Shown: positions 53,333-60,202 of the stretch, in pieces | Layout: the number at the start of each line of letters is the position of its first letter | Numbering within the stretch: the first letter of the stretch is position 1 | Source: Sphingobacterium sp. CZ-UAM | Lineage (GTDB): Bacteria > Bacteroidota > Bacteroidia > Sphingobacteriales > Sphingobacteriaceae | DNA: 64,000 nucleotides | NCBI RefSeq assembly: GCF_002000245.1 | Contig: NZ_MTCM01000002.1 | Location: 310,001-374,000 of the forward strand | Reading direction: 5' to 3' | Made by a program: the position numbers and the translations under genes | The notes under the pieces: generated by a model | Database searches by the model: none | Seen by the model: only the letters and a program-made list of their open reading frames with translations | What the model was told of the DNA's origin: nothing

Positions 53333-53392
53333 CTTTTTAAATAATTTTAAATCTGTTTAAATTAAGATTTGTTTGACTTGTAACCTAATCCA

Positions 53393-54427
53393 ATGATGAC
53401 CAAGGGCAATATTCTAAAACCATTACCGTACCGTATTCATGCGATTTGCTGGACAATTTACTTTATCTGGATCAGCACAGTGAACGTTTACAAATATGGA
53501 TGGGGACATCTGCCACTCATGTTTCCAGTAGGGCTGGTCATGTTGATTATTAGCTATCTCAATCGGGCTTGGCTAAGACGTATGCTATTCAGGAAGTTTT
53601 CGATAAGTACCATATTAACCCTGCTCAGTTATTTTTTGGTAACGGCGCTGGCTGTATTTTTATTGCTTTATCAGTTCCCAACGGAATTGAGCCGGCGGGT
53701 ACTAAAGAATCCTCATCTTTTCAAGTCTGTTGATTTTGTCATTGATGTGCTGACCTTTTATATTTCATTTGCGCTTAAAGGGCTGATCATCGTGGCCATG
53801 GAAGTCGGGTATAATTTGACAATTGGCCTATTCCGGCATTTGGGCTTGTTGAGGGGACAATCGGCAGAAAATCGAAAAACGCAGCTCTTTCGCGACTGGG
53901 CTGTTCATTTTATGGGCAATCTGACACAGAGCTTCACCCGGCTGGCAAGGAAAAGAAGTGCAGCATTGATTCGAATCGATCTGTTTTTTGGCATACAGGC
54001 TTATGCGATGCGTAAGCTAAATTTTGGGAAAAGCATGCTGGGGAAGCTGGAAGATGAGCTATTTTACCTTCAACAGCTTATGCGTTTGTATGACGAGCGA
54101 GGGATTGAGCTTATTACCGACATTCGAGAATTGAATAAGCCAATTATTCCCATTATGCTCCTGAGTCTGTATAAAAATATGATCAAACATGGTGATTTTA
54201 GTGATCTTGCACAGCTGGGTATTATTAGTGTAATTAGCGATACAGATAAGGTATTAATTAGTTGCACAAATAAAGTGGCCGCCGAATCGGCATGGATCTT
54301 TGAGGATGGCGGTACAGGATTGGAAAAATTGATGCAATTGCTTCGTCTCGAATATGGTGAGGCATTCTCGTTGGTCCAAAAGACGAATGAAGGCATATTT
54401 TATTTGAATCTGGAAATAAATTTTTAA
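53393..54427 (+). CDS. LytS/YehU-type sensor histidine kinase, divergent
   Basis: 344 residues. Four N-terminal hydrophobic helices (to about 145) precede a His_kinase-like region. HFMGNLTQSF takes the place of PHFLFNTL (phospho-His in the same place, but no Pro before it), ELFYLQQLMRLYDERGIEL follows, IPIMLLSLYKNMIKHGDF stands for the N-box (LVENAIKHG), and GTGLEKLMQLLRLEYGEAF for the G-box. The DNG element is not obvious. It is thus recognisable but eroded; activity cannot be assured. Coupled to the LytTR regulator 2 bp downstream. Confidence 0.78.
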   Translation: MMTKGNILKPLPYRIHAICWTIYFIWISTVNVYKYGWGHLPLMFPVGLVMLIISYLNRAWLRRMLFRKFSISTILTLLSYFLVTALAVFLLLYQFPTELSRRVLKNPHLFKSVDFVIDVLTFYISFALKGLIIVAMEVGYNLTIGLFRHLGLLRGQSAENRKTQLFRDWAVHFMGNLTQSFTRLARKRSAALIRIDLFFGIQAYAMRKLNFGKSMLGKLEDELFYLQQLMRLYDERGIELITDIRELNKPIIPIMLLSLYKNMIKHGDFSDLAQLGIISVISDTDKVLISCTNKVAAESAWIFEDGGTGLEKLMQLLRLEYGEAFSLVQKTNEGIFYLNLEINF

Positions 54428-54429
54428 AC

Positions 54430-55260
54430 ATGGATACGATAAAGAAAATATTAAAACAGGAGGGGCGGCTGCGAAAAATCCGCATCGCCATAGTAGATGA
54501 CGACCCTGACATTGTCGCAGAATTAAAAAGATACGTAGATCTAACGGACGGCGTCGAATGTGCCTATGCAACGACCAATCCGAAAGAAGCGCTGGTAGCC
54601 TTGCGACGTCTCAAATTGGATATCTTATTTCTGGACATTGAGATGCCTATCGTGAGTGGGTTGGATGTGTTGGGCCAGCTGGAAAGTTTGCAGCGTATCA
54701 ATCCGGGAATTGCCAATCTTCAGGTCATCGTCTGTAGTACCAATAGAGAGGTGGGCGATAAAATGTTCCATTATGGGGTGACCGATTACTTTCTTAAACC
54801 TTTTGAACAGGAGCGCTATTATAAAGCGATAGCCAAAGCAAAAGACAAAATTCAGGGACGTGGACTGAATGACCTTGACCAGGAGAATAAGTGTTTTTTT
54901 TATGGGACCCGGGGGACGGAAAAACAACGGCTCAATTATGATGATATCATCTATATCGAAGCTAAAAATGATCAGACCCGGATCTGGATCGAAGACAAAA
55001 CCTATATCGAAGTCAACGAAAGTTTTGGTGATATGGTCTTGTGCTTACCTAAGGCCAGCTTTGCTCAGGTACATAGGAGTTTTGCAGTGTCACTCAAGCA
55101 TATTACCGCGATTACGCCCAAGCTTGTGATCCTATCAGGGATAGAAATAAAAAGAGGTGAAAAAGGGAAGTATACCTATTTTGATGAGTGGATCGAACAA
55201 AACACAATCACAGGCAAACACAGCAGGCATGGTATTGTCCGTGATAGCGAGGGCAGGTGA
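54430..55260 (+). CDS. LytTR-family response regulator
   Basis: 276 residues. Receiver domain from about residue 16 (IRIAIVDDDPDIV, phospho-Asp in LDILFLDIEMP, Lys in YFLKPF) and a C-terminal LytTR DNA-binding domain (FFYGTRGTEKQRLNYDDIIYIEAKNDQTRIW, FAQVHRSFAVSLKHI). Pairs with the LytS-like kinase and ends 37 bp before the small HTH gene. Likely target promoters lie nearby, possibly the HTH/DUF6266 genes downstream; that is inference. Confidence 0.93.
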   Translation: MDTIKKILKQEGRLRKIRIAIVDDDPDIVAELKRYVDLTDGVECAYATTNPKEALVALRRLKLDILFLDIEMPIVSGLDVLGQLESLQRINPGIANLQVIVCSTNREVGDKMFHYGVTDYFLKPFEQERYYKAIAKAKDKIQGRGLNDLDQENKCFFYGTRGTEKQRLNYDDIIYIEAKNDQTRIWIEDKTYIEVNESFGDMVLCLPKASFAQVHRSFAVSLKHITAITPKLVILSGIEIKRGEKGKYTYFDEWIEQNTITGKHSRHGIVRDSEGR

Positions 55261-55297
55261 GAAAAAATAAAAATAATTAACGGATTAAAACTGATTT

Positions 55298-55603
55298 ATG
55301 AGGATTATTTTAAACAAAACCAGAAATAGCATCCGCAGGGGGAATGAAGGAGCTATTTTATTTGCGTTGCATATGCTCTACAAGCAGCTGCATAACATGA
55401 AACATAACCAGAGCGAAGCGGGGGACACAGAAGCGGTCTGGTGGGACGCTGCCCATGTGCAGGATTATGTGGGTGTCAGTGAACGGACATTGTATCGCTA
55501 TCAGCATAAGGGGATGCTGGGAACCGTAAGGAAGCACAATGGAAAACGTCTTTTTCTCGCCACAGCGGTCGAACGTTTTAAACGTGCTTACTGGAACCTG
55601 TGA
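55298..55603 (+). CDS. Small helix-turn-helix (excisionase/MerR-like) protein
   Basis: 101 residues with C-terminal winged HTH: VWWDAAHVQDYVGVSERTLYRYQHKGML, then a wing KHNGKRLFLATAVERF. This is the common Bacteroidota 'helix-turn-helix domain' family of about 90-100 residues, related to excisionases. The N-terminal helix (about 1-40) is usual, supporting the ATG at 55298. It precedes the DUF6266/lysis-like block by 443 bp and is followed by a terminator, so it is a separate unit from that block. Confidence 0.85.
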   Translation: MRIILNKTRNSIRRGNEGAILFALHMLYKQLHNMKHNQSEAGDTEAVWWDAAHVQDYVGVSERTLYRYQHKGMLGTVRKHNGKRLFLATAVERFKRAYWNL

Positions 55604-55635
55604 GTTCCCCGTAAAATTGAGATTATAGCATTAGG

Positions 55636-55663
55636 GGTCTTTCGTTTTTGAAGGGCCTTTTTT
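55636..55663 (+). terminator. Terminator after the small HTH gene
   Basis: GGTCTTTC and GAAGGGCC form an 8-bp stem (two G-T pairs) with loop GTTTTT, followed by six T. Confidence 0.7.
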
Positions 55664-56046
55664 ATTTGCATCAATACCTGACCAATACCTTCCTATTTTT
55701 TGCCTATTACCTGCCTTTCTTTTACTGTTCCTTCGGGGCTCTTCGGGTGAGTCAATACTGCTGTTCAGGCTAGACCCGAAACCATCTTATGGCACGACTG
55801 TCGCGGCCTGGTAAAGCGGCAGGAATTGGACTGGTCTTGGTCAGGTCATGCTGTGATTTAGGCAGTTGTTTCTGGATGCCCTGCCATACTCCTGCTAATC
55901 TGTCGAAGTCGTCCTGCCAATACTCTGTCAAGCTGATTTTGTGTGTATATTTTTGATTTTTAAGTTTTTACGTTTGTGTTGTCAGGCTTAAATACCGGTA
56001 TGTCTTAGCCCTTGACGATGGTTAAATTTTAAAAAAAAGAAAAAAA
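55664..56046. other. 383-bp gene-free leader region before the DUF6266 block
   Basis: No open frame of note. The left part is pyrimidine-rich with repeated ACCTG/CCTATT words (for example TACCTGACCAATACC, TTGCCTATTACCTGCC). The right end is A-rich directly before ATG 56047, as usual for Bacteroidota translation starts. The promoter for the DUF6266 operon is probably here, but I see no clear TTTG/TAnnTTTG pair. Confidence 0.4.
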
Positions 56047-56691
56047 ATGGGAACAATTGTAAATGGAATAAATGGGGGAATAAGTGGTAAAACCGGCTCC
56101 GTGATAGGGTCAAGCTGGAAGAGTATCAACTACCTCAAAGGGCTCTACAAAAAGAGCAACAAACCAGCTACCGAAGAGCAGCTGATCACGCAGGCGAAAT
56201 TCAAGCTGGTGATGCGATTTTTATTACCGATCACCTCCTATTTACAGGTGGGATTCGGTCAGAAAAAGGCCGATCGGCTGACGCCACTCAATGCGGCATT
56301 TCAGTTTAATCTGCCGCTGGTAATCCAGGGTGCTTATCCAAGTTTTACACTGGACTACAGTAAAATACGTATTGCGGACGGTGCTTTCTATTTAGGGCCG
56401 CCGCAAGCGCCGGTCTACGCTGATGAGGAGCTTACCGTAAGTTGGGAGATGACCAACAATGATGTCTACAAGACCGCAGATGATGACGGTGTCTACATCA
56501 TCTGTTATCATCCGGAGCAGGATGAATTTTTGGCACCGGCTTCAGTCCCGACACGAAGTGCGGGAACGGTCACCTTTGGTGTGCCGGCCCACCTGCTCGG
56601 AGGCGAGCTGCATATGTGGATATTTATGGCTGACCGCAAGAAAAAGCGAGTATCCAAAAGCAGTTATTTAGGACTGATACAGCTCAGCTAG
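56047..56691 (+). CDS. DUF6266-family protein, copy 1
   Basis: 214 residues without signal peptide. Opening GTIVNGINGGISGKTGSVIGSSWKS and the following TEEQLITQAKFKLVMRFLLPITSYLQVGF are the signature of the DUF6266 family, widespread in Bacteroidota and of unknown function. The C-terminal half is beta-rich with a possible Ig-like or binding fold (ELTVSWEMTNNDV, HMWIFMADRKKKRVSKSSYLG). First gene of a five-gene block ending in a lysis-like trio. Confidence 0.8.
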   Translation: MGTIVNGINGGISGKTGSVIGSSWKSINYLKGLYKKSNKPATEEQLITQAKFKLVMRFLLPITSYLQVGFGQKKADRLTPLNAAFQFNLPLVIQGAYPSFTLDYSKIRIADGAFYLGPPQAPVYADEELTVSWEMTNNDVYKTADDDGVYIICYHPEQDEFLAPASVPTRSAGTVTFGVPAHLLGGELHMWIFMADRKKKRVSKSSYLGLIQLS

Positions 56692-56702
56692 GTTTTAATG
56701 TT

Positions 56703-56731
56703 GGAATGCCGTCCGTTAGGGACGGTATTCC
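56703..56731. repeat. Strong hairpin between the two DUF6266 genes
   Basis: GGAATGCCGTCC and GGACGGTATTCC form a 12-bp stem (one G-T) with loop GTTAG. It lies in the untranslated gap before the second DUF6266 start at 56751; may stabilise or attenuate the transcript. Confidence 0.6.
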
Positions 56732-56750
56732 ATTCTTATCAAAATACATC

Positions 56751-57299
56751 ATGAAGAAAAATAGAAAAAATAAAAAAACACCTGCGCAATTGGCACAGCA
56801 AAAACGATTTGCACTGGCAGTCAGTTTTTTGAGACCATTGAAAGAGATCATCGACGAGGGTTTCAGATTTGTAGCCAAACGTAAGAAACGGTTTGTCTAT
56901 CCATTTAATCTAGCCATGTCACAGGTTTTGAAGGTTGCGATTTCCGACCAATCAGGTGTACCCAGTCTGGATCCGGAGAAAGCTTGGCTCGCCGATGGTA
57001 ATCTACCTGGGCTGCTGGTCTTGGACGTGATAATAGAAGGAAGTAGGATATGTGTATCCTATACTAGCTTTGCTTCTTTTTGCGCATGGGATGACCATGT
57101 CAAGCTCATCGCTTATCAGGTAAAGGAAGGTGTGGCTATACGGAGTCAGTCCCTCGCTTTGCGGAGTGAAAAGCAAGTTTTCCTTGACATACCTGAATCG
57201 CTGATCGGGAAAGAGCTCCTGCTGTATATGCTCTGCAATGAAAGAGATGGTATAAAGTATGCCCGGAGTCAGTATTTGGGTACCTATCAGATTAATTAA
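56751..57299 (+). CDS. DUF6266-family protein, copy 2 (lacks N-terminal glycine-rich part)
   Basis: 182 residues from ATG 56751 (MKKNRKNKKTPAQLAQQKRF); an ATG at 56706 in frame would read through the strong hairpin and add unrelated residues. TPAQLAQQKRFALAVSFLRPLKEIIDEGF matches the second half of the DUF6266 signature, but the glycine-rich beginning (GKTGSVIG in copy 1) is missing. The beta-rich C-terminal half parallels copy 1 (VCAWDDHVKLIAYQ-type strands, YARSQYLGTYQIN). Related to but clearly distinct from copy 1. Confidence 0.75.
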   Translation: MKKNRKNKKTPAQLAQQKRFALAVSFLRPLKEIIDEGFRFVAKRKKRFVYPFNLAMSQVLKVAISDQSGVPSLDPEKAWLADGNLPGLLVLDVIIEGSRICVSYTSFASFCAWDDHVKLIAYQVKEGVAIRSQSLALRSEKQVFLDIPESLIGKELLLYMLCNERDGIKYARSQYLGTYQIN

Positions 57300-57315
57300 T
57301 TTTTATAGCAAAAAA

Positions 57316-57702
57316 ATGAAAACATTACAAAAACAACTGGTCTCGGATATCGAGGATATCTATTGGCCTTTAACAAATCGGCAGCTGCTCGGAATTGTGC
57401 TAGCCTGTCTTTGCATATTATTTATTTCAGCAGGTCTTCTGCTCCAGGCGATAGATCCCACAGCTGGCGTACTGGATATCGGTATACTTTCGGTATTGGT
57501 CTTTGCAATACTGGCCGGTTTGCTCGCTATATACTGCTGCTGCTGGTTGCAGGAAATACTCTGGCAACCTTTTAAAATCTTTCATCAGCAATTTAGTTAT
57601 CACTTTAATCAATTGACATCATGGCAACAATGCATTATTTACTTCTCGGTGTTCTTTTTGTCGCTGTTCTCTTTCTTGGCAGTGTTGGCCATTGTGCTAT
57701 AG
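57316..57702 (+). CDS. Three-TM small membrane protein, holin-like
   Basis: 128 residues from ATG 57316; an earlier in-frame start would overlap the DUF6266 gene. After about 24 polar residues come three hydrophobic helices (about 25-46, 52-80, 106-128) with short loops and an amphipathic WQPFKIFHQQF segment. Size and topology are those of class I holins, but similar small membrane proteins are common. The call rests mainly on the neighbours: it overlaps the CHAP hydrolase gene by 82 bp. Confidence 0.5.
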   Translation: MKTLQKQLVSDIEDIYWPLTNRQLLGIVLACLCILFISAGLLLQAIDPTAGVLDIGILSVLVFAILAGLLAIYCCCWLQEILWQPFKIFHQQFSYHFNQLTSWQQCIIYFSVFFLSLFSFLAVLAIVL

Positions 57703-58211
57703 AGCGAGAAATAGCAGAAGTTCAGCCCAGGTCTATGGCTATTGGGGCCAGACCTGGGCATCAGGATCGCAGGATCGCTCTTCGCAAACGTATTGTCCAG
57801 ATTGCTGTACAGGAGATCGGTGTCAGGGAAGCAGCAGGCAAAAACGATGGTGCTCGTGTCGAAGAATATCTGGCCTACACGGGCCTTGGTAAGGGACATG
57901 CCTGGTGTGCAGCTTTTGTGTCTTGGTGTTACGGACAGGCTGGGCTTACTGCGCCGCGGAATGCCTGGAGTACGGCGCTTTTTCCGCTGGTTAGACGGTA
58001 TACGCAGCAGCAGATCAGACAGGGCGGCGTCCAAAAGGCAGATCTTTTTGCCATTTATAACCAGAGGCTGGGGCGGATAGACCACGTGGGGATCGTTCGC
58101 GAGAGCAACAACCGCTGGGTATTTACGGTGGAAGGAAATGTACACAATCGGGTATTGTGCAAGCGTCGTCCGTTGGCTACTATTTATGCTTTTTCAAATT
58201 GGCTGGACTGA
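57621..58211 (+). CDS. CHAP-domain peptidoglycan hydrolase with N-terminal membrane anchor
   Basis: 196 residues. One hydrophobic N-terminal helix (about 5-25, a signal anchor or signal peptide ending HCA), then a CHAP/TIGR02594-like cysteine hydrolase. HAWCAAFVSWCYGQAGL holds nucleophile Cys96, RIDHVGIV holds His155, and VEGN (170-173) holds the third residue. Cleaves peptide bonds in peptidoglycan. A signal-anchored hydrolase fits a SAR-type endolysin. It starts inside the upstream membrane-protein gene and ends 13 bp before the spanin-like gene. Confidence 0.85.
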   Translation: MATMHYLLLGVLFVAVLFLGSVGHCAIEREIAEVQPRSMAIGARPGHQDRRIALRKRIVQIAVQEIGVREAAGKNDGARVEEYLAYTGLGKGHAWCAAFVSWCYGQAGLTAPRNAWSTALFPLVRRYTQQQIRQGGVQKADLFAIYNQRLGRIDHVGIVRESNNRWVFTVEGNVHNRVLCKRRPLATIYAFSNWLD

Positions 58212-58224
58212 GGGGAGGGAGGTT

Positions 58225-58671
58225 ATGGAAATAAAAAGAACTCATATTTTGTCTATACACATTGTCTTGCTCACGATCTCTTCTTGTAAGATCTATGAAA
58301 ATAAAAAGCGCGACAGACAGAAGGTAGCAGAATTACAATGGCAGAATCTTGAACAGCGACAGCGGCTATATACCTTTCGGCAGGATACACTTTCCCGCTC
58401 ATGGTACTTTTGGACGGACACCGTTTTTCGCTTTCATGCGGACAGTGGACTGTTCGCACAGTCAGGACGCTTACTAGGACATCAGTCGACAGGCAGCACG
58501 AGCAGGCATATGCAAAACCTTACCCGCAAAAATGAACAGGGAAAGCTAAAGGAAACCGAGCGTGAACGGAGTAGCAAAAAGCAACCATTTGCTACTAAAC
58601 TCTGGCTGGTAGGCGTTGTCCTGGTCTTGCTGTTCCTCTGGAGATGGAGCAGAACCCGTCGGTTCCTCTAA
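58225..58671 (+). CDS. Lipoprotein with C-terminal TM helix, unimolecular-spanin-like
   Basis: 148 residues from ATG 58225 (MEIKRTHILS). Lipobox ISSC at 18-21, then a long charged helical region (KKRDRQKVAELQWQNLEQ, ENKKRD), and one TM helix at about 125-141 (LWLVGVVLVLLFLWRW) with an Arg-rich tail. An outer-membrane lipid anchor plus an inner-membrane C-terminal helix is the defining layout of unimolecular spanins such as gp11 of phage T1. No sequence similarity is claimed. The upstream in-frame extension to 58138 overlaps the hydrolase gene and is rejected. Confidence 0.6.
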   Translation: MEIKRTHILSIHIVLLTISSCKIYENKKRDRQKVAELQWQNLEQRQRLYTFRQDTLSRSWYFWTDTVFRFHADSGLFAQSGRLLGHQSTGSTSRHMQNLTRKNEQGKLKETERERSSKKQPFATKLWLVGVVLVLLFLWRWSRTRRFL

Positions 58672-59478
58672 AAACCCATTGAAAGAAGGGGGTAGGCAAA
58701 TGATTTTTGGTCCCGCTCCTAGGCACTTTAGCAGGCAACTCTTTTAAAATTGAGATTTGTCTGCTTTTGTGTATAATTTTATTGCCCTAGGTCAGCGTCG
58801 GAAAAGAAAGGGGAAATCCGTCAAAACTTCGGAGGCTGAAGGTTTCAAATTTTAGTCCCGTCACTCCAATATCGCATTTATAACCGGTCAAAGATCGGTT
58901 GTCAACTTATATTTTCGATTCTGTCTCTGTATGCATGGCACATACCCAGTGGCTATCTTCATTGATCAAGGCAGAGGTACAGACACAATTAAATATTGTT
59001 TTCTCACCTTCAACCAGATATTCCACCTTAATCGGGTAGACTATAATCCCGGTGTGCTCATGAATGACTTGCACTGCTGGCGAAGAAATTTCAATAAAAA
59101 AATCTGAAAAGATATATTTATAAATTTTGACTGTAACGGTCCTCTATTTGAAAGTAAAGAGAATCTTAATTTTACAATCAAGATTAAACCTTTTCACAAA
59201 AGTATATTCAAAAAAGCGCTATGAAGGAAAATGTCATGTACCATTGTGAGCTTAAATTTAGTCAGAATTTTAAAGTGTTGCGTAAAAATCCTTCTTTAAT
59301 GATAAGAAGTTTAGCGCAATTCACATGATTTAAATATACTGACGAGGTTGATCTTATCTAATGTATAACATAGTCCATATCCCCTAAATATGGATGAAAC
59401 AAAACTTCAACATGAGCTTTTAATAGTAAAATATTTAAAAGCAGCTAAAATATTTTTTTAACTATACCATTACAAAAG
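58672..59478. other. 807-bp region with one gene remnant
   Basis: Contains a minus-strand NTF2-like pseudogene (58907-59143) and a short hairpin ACCGGTC/GATCGGT near 58880. The stretch 59150-59478 is AT-rich with no frame or signal I can support apart from the presumed promoter of the gene at 59479. Confidence 0.5.
58907..59143 (-). pseudogene. NTF2-like/DUF4440-type protein, C-terminal remnant
   Basis: About 78 in-frame codons without a start, ending at the TAA complement 58907-58909. The end CTSALINEDSHWVCAMHTET resembles the last strands of DUF4440/SnoaL-like proteins, which typically finish with a Trp-containing strand followed by a His-Thr-(E/P) turn. The N-terminal half is absent and the frame is closed upstream by a TAG at 59144-59146. 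A truncated gene copy. Confidence 0.5.
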
Positions 59479-59895
59479 ATGTTCAACAAAAAAAATATAT
59501 GGATAACATTGTTTTTTAGTATAATTTCTATTGCCCTATGTGTCGCTCAGGACAAAAATAGATTTCAGGCAATCGAAAATGAAAAGATAACTTATATTAC
59601 TAATGAATTGCATTTGACTCATACGGAAGTACAGCGGTTTCTCCCATTGTATAATGAATATAACGAAATGCTTTGGGATATCCGGAAAGAAAAATTGAGT
59701 GGTATACCGCGGAAAGGTGTAAGAGGCAGTTCCAGGGATATATTAAAATATGACGCCAGGGAACTTCAGATAAAAAAGGAATATCGGCTAAAATTTGCAA
59801 AGATTATTGGCCATGCCCGAGCCTCCCAGTTTTTTGAAGTGGAACAAGAATTTCGAAAATACCTGTACAAGGCAATACAACATAAAGTAAAATAA
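59479..59895 (+). CDS. Spy/CpxP-like small secreted protein
   Basis: 138 residues with signal peptide (MFNKKNIWITLFFSIISIALC, cleavage near VAQ). The mature part is helical and highly charged: ITNELHLTHTEVQRFLPLYNEYNEMLWDIRKEK resembles the LTxxQ hairpin of Spy/CpxP-like periplasmic sensors and chaperones. Similar small proteins in Bacteroidota are annotated as 'sensor of ECF-sigma system' or periplasmic heavy-metal sensors. Monocistronic; ends in a terminator. Confidence 0.7.
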   Translation: MFNKKNIWITLFFSIISIALCVAQDKNRFQAIENEKITYITNELHLTHTEVQRFLPLYNEYNEMLWDIRKEKLSGIPRKGVRGSSRDILKYDARELQIKKEYRLKFAKIIGHARASQFFEVEQEFRKYLYKAIQHKVK

Positions 59896-59911
59896 TTTCA
59901 AAAACAAAAAG

Positions 59912-59936
59912 GAAGTCGATAAGGCTTCTTTTTTTT
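59912..59936 (+). terminator. Terminator after the Spy-like gene
   Basis: GAAGTC and GGCTTC (one G-T pair) with loop GATAA, followed by eight T. Confidence 0.75.
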
Positions 59937-60202
59937 ATATACTTTAACCTTAAAAAGGACAAAAAATAGAGGTCACAAAAATATTTTCAATTTCTTTTTG
60001 ACATTACATTCTTGAGCGTCGTATATATACATATTACAACTTGTATTAGCAGATTTAGGGGATCTGATAGAGGAGTTGTAGAGAAAAAAATAAATCCTAA
60101 CGAAGAGAAATGATTGCAGACATGAATCTATGAAGAAAAGACAAACTAAATGCAGGCCTTCCACTCACAAGGCATTATCATAACCAAAAATTAAGTAAAA
60201 TT

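Noticed and set aside
58138..58224. Longer N-terminus for the spanin-like lipoprotein
   Set aside because: It overlaps the hydrolase gene, whereas ATG 58225 gives a proper lipoprotein signal.
58831..58868. tRNA 3'-end-like stretch (GGTTTCAAAT ... GTCACTCCA)
   Set aside because: It looks like a T-arm and acceptor end, as at integration sites, but the T-stem does not pair well and no D-arm, anticodon arm or 5' acceptor strand was found upstream.
60130..60183. 17-codon frame (MKKRQTKCRPS...) before the last SusC gene
   Set aside because: No conservation argument, no start signal and biased composition; treated as chance.
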